64,000 bases of DNA from Polyangium sp. 15x6 (GCF_029960785.1 NZ_JASBQE010000019.1:1-64000); one strand, 5' to 3'. Positions 8,392 through 17,176 are shown, numbered from the stretch's first letter. Numbers and translations: made by a program. The notes: generated from the sequence alone by a model not told the origin.

Positions 8392-8709
8392 CTTCGTAGG
8401 GTCCTCGGGCAGTTCGCGACCGGCGTCACGGTCGTCACCACGCGCCACGAGGGCGTGCCCCAGGGCATGACCGCGAACTCCTTCACCTTCCGTCTCCCTC
8501 GACCCGCCGCTCGTGCTCTTCTGCGCCGACAACCGGCCCGCTCCGGCATGCTCGTCGGCACGGCCGGCTGCTTTGCCATCAACGTCCTCGCCGAGAAGCA
8601 GCGCCACCTGTCCGACCTCTTCGCCGGCAAGAGCTCCGACGAGCAGCGCAGGGCCCTGCTCGACGAGATCGGGCAAGATGCCGTCACCGGCGCGCCCATC
8701 CTGAAAGGC
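8392..8709 (+). pseudogene. partial, degenerate copy of the flavin reductase gene at 14537
   Basis: This 318-bp block matches 14558-14875 at all but about ten positions, over codons 8-113 of the intact gene. It lacks the start codon and the last third of the gene. One base is inserted near 8490 and one deleted near 8532, so about 19 codons are read out of frame before the frame is restored. No promoter, start or complete product is possible, hence a recent non-functional duplicate. Its left end lies 4 bp from the start of the clamp-motif remnant. Confidence 0.9.
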
Positions 8710-8720
8710 TCTCCAGCTCC

Positions 8721-8981
8721 TTAGACGAGTACCGCACTAATTTCGTCCCACCCCCAGAGCGTCGCGCCGCCATCGTCTTCTTCCTGTACGCCGACGTCGT
8801 ACAGGAAGAAATCGTGGTCAGTTGTCGTGACCAGCTCGCGTCCATCCTTGAGGCGCACGCCGCGGATCTTCCTGATGAGGAGCATCTCTCCGAAGATGGG
8901 GCGTAGCGCATCGACGGCTTCAGTGAATGTTGGGCGGCGAGTTGCGGCTGACAAAAGATCCGACATGCCGGCAGCATACAT
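8721..8981 (-). CDS. small conserved-looking hypothetical protein
   Basis: An 86-residue frame from ATG 8981 (a shorter start at 8966 gives 81 residues). It has no signal peptide or membrane segment. It has a plausible globular pattern (FTEAVDALRPIFGEML, VRLKDGRELVTTTDHDFF, ATLWGWDEISAVLV) with acidic and aromatic residues near the C-terminus. I do not recognise the family. It ends 11 bp from the duplicated flavin reductase fragment and is divergent from the Cys-rich lipoprotein gene at 9073. Confidence 0.5.
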   Translation of the reverse strand: MYAAGMSDLLSAATRRPTFTEAVDALRPIFGEMLLIRKIRGVRLKDGRELVTTTDHDFFLYDVGVQEEDDGGATLWGWDEISAVLV

Positions 8982-9072
8982 CGATGCCCCGCCCCGCGCT
9001 CGTGCGACATGCTGCCGCCGAGGTTTGTCGCCGACCTTGCGCACAATGGCGTCGACGTGTAGGGTCAAAGGC

Positions 9073-10263
9073 ATGGTTCGTCCAGGTACATTTTTTGTTT
9101 GTCTCGTATCAGCTACATTCAGCCTAGCCGCCATGATCGCGGGCTGCGAAGGGGGCGACATTTTCATCGGCAGCGACTGCATGCACGACGGCAAGCAGCT
9201 CCTCGATCCCGCCTGCTGCCCTTGTCCTCTGCCGGAAGATTGTCCTGGCGGCCCCAAGCCCATCCCTGCGGGTTGTCCGAACGCACCCGCTCCGGATGGA
9301 GGAACGGGGGACGGCGGCGGCGGCGGCGGCGGCGGCATGTCCTCACTCTGCAACGATGGCAAGTGCGTCCCCAAGCCGCCCGACGACTGGACGCCGGTCG
9401 CGTTCTTCTCCGACTGGAGCGAGCCGCCGCCTTGCCCCGAAGACACGCCGATCCTCGCGTACGAGGGCACGCCCGCGCCGCCGCCGCCCACGTGCGGCGA
9501 TTGCTCGTGCGGCGCGCCCGAGGGCATGTGCAAGCTCCCGGCGACGTGGACGATCAGCTCCGCGCCCTGTGCCGATCCTGCGGGTGGTGTCAAGACAAAC
9601 TTCGATCCGCCGACAAACTGGGATGGCTCCTGCAACCAGGACAAATCCCTTCCCCTCGATGTGCTTTGTGGCGGTTCTCCCTGCGTCCTGTCGATGACGA
9701 TCGACGCGCCCGTGATCGAGGAGCCGCCGTGCACGCCGCACACGACCGGAGATTCCGAGCAGCCCCCCCCGAACTATTGGCCCGGCGGGCCAGAGACGCC
9801 CCTCGGCCGCGTCTGCAAGAGTGACAAGCCGTGGCCGAGCTGCGCGGACCAGGCTGGGAAGATCTGCGGACCGGCCGCTGACGCCTACGCCGCCTGCATC
9901 TTCCGCGAAGGCGAGCATCTCTGCCCCGAAGGCTGGGGCGAGCGTCACGTCCTTTATGGTGTCGTCGACGACGGGCGAACGTGCTCCGCATGCACATGCG
10001 ATCCGCCGACGGGTGGGGTTTGTCAAGTCAAGTGGCGTACGTTTGCCGCCGCCGCATGCACGGCGGAAAACGCGGCGAACGACATCTACGCGGGGGAGGG
10101 TCCTCAGTGTTACCCCTACATGACGGGCGTCGCTCTCGCCGGAAAATCGGCGGAGGTCATCGCCTACGTGAAGGGCACCTGCGCCCCGAGCGGCGGCGAA
10201 GTCGAGGGCACCTTGACCCTTGACAAACCCGCGACCATTTGCTGCAGCCTGCCCACGAGCTAA
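9073..10263 (+). CDS. Cys-rich secreted lipoprotein, function unknown
   Basis: A 396-residue exported protein. A hydrophobic signal (FFVCLVSATFSLAAMIAGC) ends in a lipobox-like AGC, so it is probably lipid-anchored. The mature part is rich in Cys and Pro, with pairs such as CCPCP, CGDCSCG, CSACTC and CCSLPTS, and a Gly8 run near residue 80. Extracellular disulfide bonding is likely. I do not recognise a catalytic domain. The start was chosen because upstream codons in the frame are antisense to the small hypothetical gene and a signal peptide begins here. It is convergent with the outer-membrane-type protein gene, 16 bp away. Confidence 0.75.
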   Translation: MVRPGTFFVCLVSATFSLAAMIAGCEGGDIFIGSDCMHDGKQLLDPACCPCPLPEDCPGGPKPIPAGCPNAPAPDGGTGDGGGGGGGGMSSLCNDGKCVPKPPDDWTPVAFFSDWSEPPPCPEDTPILAYEGTPAPPPPTCGDCSCGAPEGMCKLPATWTISSAPCADPAGGVKTNFDPPTNWDGSCNQDKSLPLDVLCGGSPCVLSMTIDAPVIEEPPCTPHTTGDSEQPPPNYWPGGPETPLGRVCKSDKPWPSCADQAGKICGPAADAYAACIFREGEHLCPEGWGERHVLYGVVDDGRTCSACTCDPPTGGVCQVKWRTFAAAACTAENAANDIYAGEGPQCYPYMTGVALAGKSAEVIAYVKGTCAPSGGEVEGTLTLDKPATICCSLPTS

Positions 10264-10279
10264 ACCGCGCGCCACCCGC

Positions 10280-10984
10280 TCAATCGAACAGCGGCTTGCG
10301 CCCGTGGTCGTGACCCAACGTGTAGAATAGTTGGAGCCCCACGCTCCCGACGAGCGGGCTCACCTCCCAGAGGGGGGCACCGCCGCCGCGCAAAGCCGGC
10401 GGCGAGATCGTCTTCAGCACGTCGAGATACACGCGCATGTAGATGCTCGTGGTCAGCCGTAGTTCATAGCCGGCGCGTACCCCCGCGGTCGAGAACCAGC
10501 TTCCGTTTTCGGCTGGGTAGGTCAGCGTGCTCGTGGCGTCCCGATCGTCTCGGTACCCCTGCGCTTCGAGCTTCGCGGATGCGTACACGCCGCAGCCCAT
10601 GAAGCCACGGCGCTCGTAGCAGAGCGCGATCGGCACGACGATGCCGTTCCATTCGACCATCGTGACCTCCGCGGGCTTCCGCCAGCCGCCCCAGAGGATC
10701 TGCGTCTCGAACAGGAAGACGATCGGCGAGCGCCGGATGCCCGCCGAGATCGCAGTCATCCCCGTCAATCCAGGGCCCACGCCGTACGATGCGCCAGCGC
10801 CGGCTCCGAGGAAGAAGTTCGTGAACAGACGGGTCTCGGACGGGGGTTCTCGGGCGGCACTCGATGAGCCCTGCGGCTGGGGCGCAGGTGGCGATGGTTC
10901 CGCGTTTGCCAGCGAAGGCCCGGCTGCGCTGAGTGTCACGATTGAAACCAGCACCGCCCCGAGGTGTCGCGGATAGGAGCCCAT
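10280..10984 (-). CDS. outer-membrane beta-barrel-like protein
   Basis: A 234-residue protein with a cleavable signal peptide (cleavage probably after PSLANA, residue about 27), a short Pro/Ser linker, then alternating hydrophobic strands with Gly/aromatic girdles (NFFLGAGAGASYGVG, IVFLFETQILWGGW). It ends in LQLFYTLGHDHG rather than a terminal Phe. This pattern fits a small outer-membrane barrel of 8 or so strands. The role is unknown. It is divergent from the FHA-sigma54 activator gene, with about 130 bp between starts. Confidence 0.65.
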   Translation of the reverse strand: MGSYPRHLGAVLVSIVTLSAAGPSLANAEPSPPAPQPQGSSSAAREPPSETRLFTNFFLGAGAGASYGVGPGLTGMTAISAGIRRSPIVFLFETQILWGGWRKPAEVTMVEWNGIVVPIALCYERRGFMGCGVYASAKLEAQGYRDDRDATSTLTYPAENGSWFSTAGVRAGYELRLTTSIYMRVYLDVLKTISPPALRGGGAPLWEVSPLVGSVGLQLFYTLGHDHGRKPLFD

Positions 10985-11112
10985 GTCTCGTTTATATCCT
11001 GCGGCTTCGCTTTACGCCTCCCCTTCCTTGGCACCGAGCGCTCTCGCCCCATGCGCCCATGTCGAGCGCGCTTGTGCCGCCGGAGACGCATCGCCTAGAA
11101 TGCGCCCCGCCC

Positions 11113-12522
11113 ATGGCCCACTCCCTGGCCACCACCGACAACGAGTTCGAATCCGCGACGCGTGCGGCGACCCTCGGCGTCCTCGTCTTCGTGCTCCGTT
11201 ACGAGGACCTCTGCGCGGCGGACTCCGTGGCTTTGCGTCCGCTCACGCACGACGGCGCAGGCTTCGAGATCGGGCGAGCCTCCGAGGTCCGTCCGCCCGC
11301 AATGGAGGGAAAAACCTTTCTCCTGCCCGACCGCTTCGTGTCGCGCGTGCACGCCCGCGTGGTTCGTCGTGATGGCAAGGCCTTCCTGGAGGACGCCGGG
11401 AGCAAGCTCGGCACGTTCGTCCGCGGCGAGCGCATTCAGGGGCCCGTCCCCCTCGCGGACGGCGACGTCGTGGAGATGGGACAGTCGCTCTTCGTGTATC
11501 GGTTGATCGACGAGCCAACGGCCGTTCGCATGATCACCCGTCCCGCGGGGTTCACGTTTGGCCCGACGCGCACGCTTTGCCCCGAGCTCATGAGCCTGGC
11601 GATCGACCTCGATCGCCTTGCGCGCTCCGACCAGCCCATCCTTTTGCTCGCCGAGACCGGCGCCGGCAAGGAGGTCGCGGCGCGGTACGTGCACGACAAG
11701 AGCGGCCGCGCGGGGCCGTTCGTGGCCGTCGATTGCGGCGCCATTCCGGAGCACCTCGTCGAGGGGGAGCTTTTTGGGCATCGCCGCGGGGCGTTCAGCG
11801 GCGCGCACGAGGAGCGCAAGGGGCGCATTCGCAGCGCGGAGGGGGGCACGGTGTTCCTCGACGAGATCGGCAATCTGCCCGGGACCGCGCAGGCGAGTCT
11901 GCTCCGTGCCATTCAAGAGAACGAGGTGACGCCCGTGGGCGCCGACCGGGGGCAGAAGGTGGACGTGCGGTGGGTGGCCGCGACGAACGTGGACGTGTTC
12001 TCCGAGAAGAGCGGCTTTCGGGCGGATCTGCGAGAGCGGCTCGCCGGTTACGTCGGCATGCTGCCGCCGCTGCGCAAGCGCCGCGAGGATCTCGGTTTTC
12101 TGGTCGCGCACCTGCTCGCGCGGCGCGGCGTCGAGCGGGCGTCGATCACGCGGGCAGCGGCGCGCGCGCTCTTTTTGGGGGACCTGCCGGGCAACGTGCG
12201 CGAGATCGAGCGCACCCTCGGGAGCGCGTGTCTGCTCATGGGGGACGGGCCGATCGATTTGCAGCACTTGAGCGCCCTTCGAGCGCGCGCGGCGAGCGAG
12301 AAGGAGGAGCGGGCATCGGAGCCGCCGGGCGTCGAGGCGGCGGACGACGGGCGGCGTAACAAGATCCGGCCGTCGCGGGAGATGATCGAGGCGGCGCTCT
12401 TCCGGGCGAGAGGGTCTCAAGGGGAAGCCGCGCGTCTGCTCGGGGTGCACGACCGGCAGCTCACGCGGTGGATGGATGCATACGGGATACCCCGGTCGCG
12501 GAAGGGCCTTTCCGGCGGGTGA
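11113..12522 (+). CDS. FHA-domain sigma54-dependent transcriptional activator
   Basis: A 469-residue enhancer-binding protein. The N-terminal FHA domain, which binds phosphothreonine, has the SRVHA motif at Ser77-His80 and a following Gly-Thr (LGTFV). The AAA+ domain follows: Walker A ETGAGKE at 181-187, the sigma54-contact loop GAFSGA at 226-231 (Ser in place of the usual Thr), and Walker B FLDEIG at 248-253. FRADLRERL, carrying arginine residues, comes next. The C-terminus has a Fis-type helix-turn-helix ([16 protein letters not shown]). It should activate sigma54 promoters after docking to a Ser/Thr-kinase-phosphorylated partner, a common myxobacterial wiring. ATG 11113 is used, and ATG 11059 would add 18 residues. 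A 21-bp repeat array starts 4 bp after the stop. Confidence 0.9.
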   Translation: MAHSLATTDNEFESATRAATLGVLVFVLRYEDLCAADSVALRPLTHDGAGFEIGRASEVRPPAMEGKTFLLPDRFVSRVHARVVRRDGKAFLEDAGSKLGTFVRGERIQGPVPLADGDVVEMGQSLFVYRLIDEPTAVRMITRPAGFTFGPTRTLCPELMSLAIDLDRLARSDQPILLLAETGAGKEVAARYVHDKSGRAGPFVAVDCGAIPEHLVEGELFGHRRGAFSGAHEERKGRIRSAEGGTVFLDEIGNLPGTAQASLLRAIQENEVTPVGADRGQKVDVRWVAATNVDVFSEKSGFRADLRERLAGYVGMLPPLRKRREDLGFLVAHLLARRGVERASITRAAARALFLGDLPGNVREIERTLGSACLLMGDGPIDLQHLSALRARAASEKEERASEPPGVEAADDGRRNKIRPSREMIEAALFRARGSQGEAARLLGVHDRQLTRWMDAYGIPRSRKGLSGG

Positions 12523-12526
12523 GGCG

Positions 12527-12841
12527 ATGTCCCGCGAGGGCGGGATCGTTTTCGAGAAGGCCAGGGCGATGTCCCACGACGGCGGGGCGGTGTTCCGCAA
12601 GGGCGGGGCGATGTCCCACGACGGCGGGGCGGTGTTCCGCAAGGGCGGGCCGGCGTCCCGCGAGGGCGGGGTGATGTTCCGCGAGGGCGGGCCGGCGTCC
12701 CGCGAGGGCGGGGTGATGTTCCGCGAGGGCGGGATGATGTTCCGCGAGGGCGGGATGATGTTCCGCAAGGGCGGGGTGATGTTCCGCAAGGGCGGGTGCG
12801 CGTTCCGCAAGGGCGGGGCGGTGTTCCGCGAGGGCGCCCCA
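12527..12841. repeat. 21-bp minisatellite, 15 units
   Basis: Fifteen consecutive 21-bp units, imperfect but in strict register, begin 5 bases after the activator stop. Typical units read as ATGTTCCGCGAGGGCGGGG plus two bases, with variants TCCCACGACGG and TCCGCAAGG. Because 21 is a multiple of 3, several frames on both strands stay open and give heptapeptide repeats (MFREGGx on plus, ALAEHHP on minus). None has a clear RBS or a non-repeat domain, so I treat the block as repetitive DNA. Strong G/C strand asymmetry suggests RNA or DNA secondary structure. Confidence 0.9.
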
Positions 12842-12845
12842 GATG

Positions 12846-12877
12846 TCCGGACAAATTCGGACAGTTTCGGACAATTT
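12846..12877. promoter_or_regulatory. three CGGACA direct repeats at 10-bp spacing
   Basis: CGGACA occurs at 12848, 12858 and 12868, each preceded by TC or TT and followed by an A/T-rich triplet. A 10-bp period places the copies on the same DNA face, as in cooperative activator or repressor sites. The array sits between the minisatellite and the gene at 13050. The rest of the interval (12878-13049) shows no gene and only the RBS of the next gene. Confidence 0.4.
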
Positions 12878-13049
12878 CCCCCGCGACGCGCGTGTGCCCC
12901 CCGGCCTGCGCGTCGCGCGGTCTGTCCTCAACCCGTGGGATTTCAATCGGTTAGCGCGTGTCCCCGCGGAACCTCGAAGCCTGGCATTCCTCGTGCACCG
13001 TCTCGCGAGCGACGCGACGCCATACCCCTACCGCGTCGAGGGAGGAATC

Positions 13050-13769
13050 ATGACTGCTACCCTGATCGTGAAGACTTCGTATCCCCGGAAGGGTTTTTCC
13101 GCCATCACGCAGCTCGGCCTCAAAGCCTTGAACCTCGCGCTCACGCACGCCGCCGCGCTCGGGTCACGGCTGCCGCAGGGCTTGGCCGAGGGCCTCACGA
13201 GCGACATCGAGAGCCTCGGTGAAGTCATCCCCGGCGCAAAGCAGGCCCGGAGCGAGGCGGTCGCCGCCACGAGCGGGCAATTCGCCGCGCTCGCCGACGG
13301 ACATGTGCGCGCGAAGCAGGTCCGCGCCGCCCTCCGCCGCGTCAAGGCGCCCGCCGACGTGAAACGCGCCTACGGCGTGGGCCGGAAGATGAGAAAGGAC
13401 AGCGTGTCCGACGTGAAAGCCGCGATCCAGCAGATCCTCGACCGCGCCAAGGAAAAGCCGGCCGAGGCCGAGTCGCTCGGCATCGCGAAGAAGGACCTCG
13501 ACGGCCTCGAGCTTTCGCTGGCCGCGATCACGGACGCCGATACGAAGCAGGAGCAAAAACGCGCGAGCGCGCCGCTCACGACGCAGCAGCGCAACCGGAT
13601 CGGGAATCGGATCCTCGCCGCGGTGGCGCGGATCGAGGGGGCCGGGCGGCTGGAGTTCGCGAACGATCCTGTGAAGCGTGCGAGCTTCGAGGCGCTTGGT
13701 GCAGGGCCGAGGGTGAGGCGGAGGGTCGACGCGGAGAGCGGGGCGACGGAGGTGGTGGTGTCGGGGTGA
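13050..13769 (+). CDS. hypothetical alpha-helical protein
   Basis: A 239-residue protein with a strong RBS (GGAGGAATC directly before ATG), so the start is firm. The composition is Ala/Lys/Arg/Glu-rich with long predicted helices, few aromatics, and no signal peptide or membrane segment. Features include KASRVK-like basic stretches and FANDPVKRASFEALGAG near the C-terminus. I do not recognise the family. Extended helical, charged and repeat-poor, it may be a structural or DNA/cell-envelope associated protein, but nothing in the sequence decides this. It is convergent with the lipoprotein gene at 13787. Confidence 0.7.
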   Translation: MTATLIVKTSYPRKGFSAITQLGLKALNLALTHAAALGSRLPQGLAEGLTSDIESLGEVIPGAKQARSEAVAATSGQFAALADGHVRAKQVRAALRRVKAPADVKRAYGVGRKMRKDSVSDVKAAIQQILDRAKEKPAEAESLGIAKKDLDGLELSLAAITDADTKQEQKRASAPLTTQQRNRIGNRILAAVARIEGAGRLEFANDPVKRASFEALGAGPRVRRRVDAESGATEVVVSG

Positions 13770-13786
13770 CGATCTCGTAGATCCGA

Positions 13787-14350
13787 TCACCGCCTCACGC
13801 CCGCCGGTGGCGCACACACATCGGCGACCTCCGGATCCCGCGGCTTGATCACGCGCTCCCGATCCACACAGCCCTCGTCCCATCTCGGCGCCGCCACATC
13901 CCAAGGCGAGCCGCCGGGGATGGAAATGAGCGCTTCGATATCCGCCGCCGTCGGCCATTCCCCCTTTTCGAGGGACAATTCCGGTACTTGCATCGCGCGC
14001 GTATGGGAATTGCTGAGCGTCAGCGCTGCGACCACGCCTCCGGTTGCCCGGTCCGGCTCGAGGGTAAGGCTTGCCAGGACGTCATACATCGGCTGCACTT
14101 CCGGGAACCCATAATCATGCTCGCGGTAGGCGAGGTACCCGGCGCGGAGCAGCGCCGCATAGACCATTTCCTGTATGCAAAGCGCCAGCGGGTCCGAGCG
14201 GGATTCCCGGACGAGAACCACGACGGTGGGGCAATCCTCGTAGCGGGGCACCTTCCTCAGCCGGGGCGGCTCGGCTTGCGAAGCACCGCCACAAGCCGCG
14301 GCATGCACGAGACCAGCGAGAAACAGCGCCTGGACGCGAGATGCCTTCAC
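13787..14350 (-). CDS. lipoprotein, function unknown
   Basis: A 187-residue protein read from GTG 14350, chosen because GGAGGG lies 7 nt upstream and a signal peptide with lipobox (LVHAAAC) starts here. The mature part contains EDCPTVVVLVRESRSD and CIQEMVYAALLRAGY, a pattern resembling small periplasmic alpha/beta domains of the kind that sense or bind partners. No known catalytic motif was recognised. The upstream 186 bp separates it from the divergent flavin reductase gene. Confidence 0.65.
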   Translation of the reverse strand: MKASRVQALFLAGLVHAAACGGASQAEPPRLRKVPRYEDCPTVVVLVRESRSDPLALCIQEMVYAALLRAGYLAYREHDYGFPEVQPMYDVLASLTLEPDRATGGVVAALTLSNSHTRAMQVPELSLEKGEWPTAADIEALISIPGGSPWDVAAPRWDEGCVDRERVIKPRDPEVADVCAPPAGVRR

Positions 14351-14536
14351 GGATGAGCCCTCCGGTCGAAGGCCATGACAATGCGACCCCCTGTCCAAAG
14401 TCAAGGCGCCGACGACGCCCGCAGAACGGCCGTGACCGATCGCCGTGCCCGCCGGCGGATCCACGCCTCCCTGCCAAGCCCGGACGCCCCCCGAACGCCT
14501 CGCCACCCGGCAAGAACCACCCTACAGTGCAGCGCG

Positions 14537-15028
14537 ATGGCCATCGACGCCGCCGAGCTTCGTAGGGTCCTCGGGCAGTTCGCGACCGGCGTCACGGTCG
14601 TCACCACGCGCCACGAGGGCGTGCCCCAGGGCATGACCGCGAACTCCTTCACCTCCGTCTCCCTCGACCCGCCGCTCGTGCTCTTCTGCGCCGACAAACG
14701 CGCCCGCTCCGGCATGCTCGTCGGCACGGCCGGCTGCTTTGCCATCAACGTCCTCGCCGAGGAGCAGCGCCACCTCTCCGACCTCTTCGCCGGCAAGGGC
14801 TCCGACGAGCAGCGCAGGGCCCTGCTCGACGAGATCGGGCAAGGCGCCGTCACCGGCGCGCCCATCCTGCAAGGCGCCCTCGGCTGGCTCGATTGCCGCC
14901 TCGATCGCGTGATCGACGCCGGCGATCACGTCGTCTACTTCGGAGAGGTCGTGGCCGCGGGCGCAGGCGAGCCCGTCGCGCCCTTGCTCTACTTCCGCAG
15001 CGGCTACCGCCGCCTCGACCTGCTCTGA
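14537..15028 (+). CDS. flavin reductase-like (FMN-binding split barrel) protein
   Basis: A 163-residue protein of the flavin reductase-like family (PF01613). Family features in order are LGQFATGVTVVTT near the N-terminus, GMTANSFTSVSLDPPLVLFC (the FMN-phosphate region), the F/LAEEQRHLSDLFAG segment, and GDHVVYFGEV close to the C-terminus. Such enzymes reduce FMN or FAD with NAD(P)H and often serve a two-component monooxygenase. No oxygenase component is adjacent, so its partner is unknown. Part of this gene (14558-14875) is duplicated, degenerate, at 8392-8709. The ATG is followed by MAIDAAELRR, the usual family start. Confidence 0.92.
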   Translation: MAIDAAELRRVLGQFATGVTVVTTRHEGVPQGMTANSFTSVSLDPPLVLFCADKRARSGMLVGTAGCFAINVLAEEQRHLSDLFAGKGSDEQRRALLDEIGQGAVTGAPILQGALGWLDCRLDRVIDAGDHVVYFGEVVAAGAGEPVAPLLYFRSGYRRLDLL

Positions 15029-15202
15029 CCCCTTCGCGCCCGCCCTAGGCGCATCACGTTTGTCCCCGATGGACGCGGCGCGCGGCCCGGATGGCAGGGC
15101 CTCTTCGCTCTCGCCGAGCGACCTCGGTCGACCTGGAAAGGTGGACGTTGAACAGCGCCGGCCGACCCTCTAAGGTACCCGCGGATCCGGCAAGGAGAGC
15201 GC

Positions 15203-16099
15203 ATGGCCCTGGGTAATGTGGTCTTGGTGGCGACGGACCTGAGCGAGTCCGCCGACGAGGCGATCAAGCTCGGACACGAGTACGCAGAGCGGGCGGGCGG
15301 CAAGCTGGTCGTCTGTCACGTCGTGCACGAGGTGTTGCGCTCCGCGCCCCTCTTCCCGCAGGCGATCCAGGCCGACATGGAGGCCGTGATCCATGCCGAG
15401 AGCCACGCCGCCGCCGCGGTCGAGGATCGCGTCAAGGATCTCACCGGCCGCCCGAGCAACGGCTTCGAGGTGCGCATCGAGAGCGGCGGCGCCGACGCCT
15501 CGATCCTCCGCGTCGCCGAGGACGTCGGCGCGACGCTCGTCGTCACCGGCAGCCGCGGCCTCACCGGGATCGCGCGGCTCCTGCTCGGCAACGTCGCCGA
15601 GCGGATCGTGCGTTACGCGCACTGCCCCGTGCTCGTCGCGCGTCCGCACGCGCGGACGAAAAAGATCCTCGCCGCGACCGATCTCTCCGAGCTCTCGCAG
15701 CCCGGCGTCGCGCTCGCCGGTCAGGTCGCCGCGGAGCAGCGCGGCGCGCTCACGGTGCTGCACGCGCTCGACATCCTGCCGTCGCCGGCGCTCGGTTTCA
15801 CCGTGCCCTTCGGCGGCGTGCCCGTCATTCCCCCGCCCGAGCTCGTCGAGCAGATGCGCACCGCGGCAGACGGCGTGCTCGTGGGCATGGTGGAGCGGCT
15901 CGGGATCAAGGCCGGTCGACGCGTGGTCGAGGGAGATGCCGCCACGATGGTGATCCGGACCGCCGAGGAGCTCGACGCGGAGCTCGTGGTGGTCGCGACC
16001 CATGGCCGCACGGGGCTCGCGCGCGCGGCGCTCGGCAGCGTGGCCGAGAAGATCGTGCGGGGAGTTCACTGCTCCGTCCTCGTGGCGCGCTCACACTGA
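15203..16099 (+). CDS. tandem universal stress protein
   Basis: A 298-residue cytosolic protein with two UspA domains (about residues 1-148 and 150-298). Each ends with the ATP-binding signature: GSRGLTGIARLLLGN in the first, and THGRTGLARAALGS in the second. Both keep the G-x2-G-x9-G-(S/N) layout, so both domains may bind ATP. The first strand motifs VLVATDLSES and ILAATDLSEL mark the two halves. RBS GGAG lies 10 nt upstream. Universal stress proteins are induced by starvation and other stress, with client functions unknown. An 81-bp gap separates it from a tiny membrane protein gene on the same strand. Confidence 0.93.
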   Translation: MALGNVVLVATDLSESADEAIKLGHEYAERAGGKLVVCHVVHEVLRSAPLFPQAIQADMEAVIHAESHAAAAVEDRVKDLTGRPSNGFEVRIESGGADASILRVAEDVGATLVVTGSRGLTGIARLLLGNVAERIVRYAHCPVLVARPHARTKKILAATDLSELSQPGVALAGQVAAEQRGALTVLHALDILPSPALGFTVPFGGVPVIPPPELVEQMRTAADGVLVGMVERLGIKAGRRVVEGDAATMVIRTAEELDAELVVVATHGRTGLARAALGSVAEKIVRGVHCSVLVARSH

Positions 16100-16180
16100 C
16101 GTCCACGGTTGACGCAGCGCCGCGCCGGTGTCACGGATGGGACCGGCGCCGGCGCCCGCCGGCCGCGTCTGGGAGGCATC

Positions 16181-16303
16181 ATGGCGACCGATTCATCGAA
16201 CGAGAAGGCCCCGACCGAGGACTGGAGCGTGCCCATGCTCCTCGGGCTCGCGGTCGTGGTCCTCGGCGGCTTCTTCGTGTTCATCAACGCGATCTCGCCC
16301 TGA
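16181..16303 (+). CDS. 40-residue single-pass membrane protein
   Basis: A 40-residue frame with an RBS (GGGAGG) 5 nt before ATG. It has a polar N-terminus (MATDSSNEKAPTEDW), then one membrane helix (VPMLLGLAVVVLGGFFVFI) to the end. Codon bias is like real genes. It lies 81 bp downstream of the universal stress protein and may share its transcript. Such small membrane peptides often regulate larger membrane proteins, but no partner is evident. Confidence 0.6.
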   Translation: MATDSSNEKAPTEDWSVPMLLGLAVVVLGGFFVFINAISP

Positions 16304-16324
16304 AGAGCGGGTGTTCCCCGCTCT
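16304..16324. terminator. 8-bp hairpin between convergent genes
   Basis: AGAGCGGG and CCCGCTCT pair around a 5-nt loop just after the small membrane gene and before the convergent gene's stop. There is no T-run, so it may act weakly in both directions. Confidence 0.4.
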
Positions 16325-16336
16325 CCGGGGAGACCG

Positions 16337-17176
16337 TCATTTCAAGAAAAACCCGACCGACAGCTCCGCGTTCCAGCGGATGTCGCCGATGATCCCCACC
16401 TCGCCGGCGGCCTGCGCGAAGAACCACTTGCGCACGTGCGCCCGCGCGCCCGCGCGTCCCGAGAACGCGAAGCTCACCGCCCCGTAATCGGCCTTGTAGC
16501 CGTCGATCGAGAGCTCGGTGTCGACCCAGTGGACGCCGCCGAGCAGGTCCGCGAAGATCGCGACCTTCGTCCACGCGTACTCGCCGCCGATGCCGAACCT
16601 GAGCTCCTTCGCCGACAGCGACTGCACCGTCACCTTGCGCTGCGTGCCGCTCACGTCGTAGGTCGCCGTCGAGTCGCTCACCTTGTAGGTCGTGAACGGC
16701 ACGTCGAAGCCCACCGTCATCCGGATGTGGCTCATCACGAGACGCAGGTCGTAGCGGAGCCCGAGCACGTTCGTGGTGTCGAAGGGCGGCTTGACGAACG
16801 GCTCGACGAGCCCGCCGCCGCCGATGCCCTCGGCCGCGCCCTCCTCGAACTTGAAGGACGTCTTCGAGTAGGACCGCTGTCCCGCGAGGAAGCCCATCGT
16901 GAACTCGAAATGGTCGCCGTTCGCCCAGCCGTCCTCGGAGTCTTCCTCGAACGAGGGGGGCGGGGGCGGCGTGGGGCGCTCCGGCACCTCGAGCGGCCTC
17001 TGGGGCGGGGGCGGCGGAGTCGGGGGCGGCGCGGCCACCTCCAGCGGGTCGGCCTTCTTCTCACCCGGCGGCAGCGGCTCCGGCGAGGTTTCCTGCGCGA
17101 GCGCGAGCGCGGGCGCGGCGAGGCCGACGAGGACGAACGTGGCAAGGGACAGGACGAACGTAGAAGAGCGGCGCAT
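16337..17176 (-). CDS. outer-membrane barrel protein with Pro-rich linker
   Basis: A 279-residue protein with a signal peptide ending near ALALAQ, a Pro/Glu/Ala-rich linker (residues about 28-80), and then amphipathic strands (HFEFTMGFLAGQRSY, LRFGIGGEYAWTKVAIFADLLGG, VSFAFSGRAGARAHV). The last residues are ELSVGFFLK, an aromatic C-terminal strand close to the outer-membrane sorting signature. The role is unknown. It is divergent from the hybrid kinase gene at 17383, leaving 206 bp with a possible promoter for the kinase. Confidence 0.65.
   Translation of the reverse strand: MRRSSTFVLSLATFVLVGLAAPALALAQETSPEPLPPGEKKADPLEVAAPPPTPPPPPQRPLEVPERPTPPPPPSFEEDSEDGWANGDHFEFTMGFLAGQRSYSKTSFKFEEGAAEGIGGGGLVEPFVKPPFDTTNVLGLRYDLRLVMSHIRMTVGFDVPFTTYKVSDSTATYDVSGTQRKVTVQSLSAKELRFGIGGEYAWTKVAIFADLLGGVHWVDTELSIDGYKADYGAVSFAFSGRAGARAHVRKWFFAQAAGEVGIIGDIRWNAELSVGFFLK

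Noticed and set aside
12527-12841. Repeat array as a CRISPR
   Set aside because: Units are directly adjacent with no variable spacers, and no Cas gene is present.
12461-12946. Heptapeptide-repeat ORFs in the minisatellite (for example ALAEHHP repeats)
   Set aside because: The repeat length is a multiple of 3, so all frames stay open, and none has a start signal or non-repeat domain.
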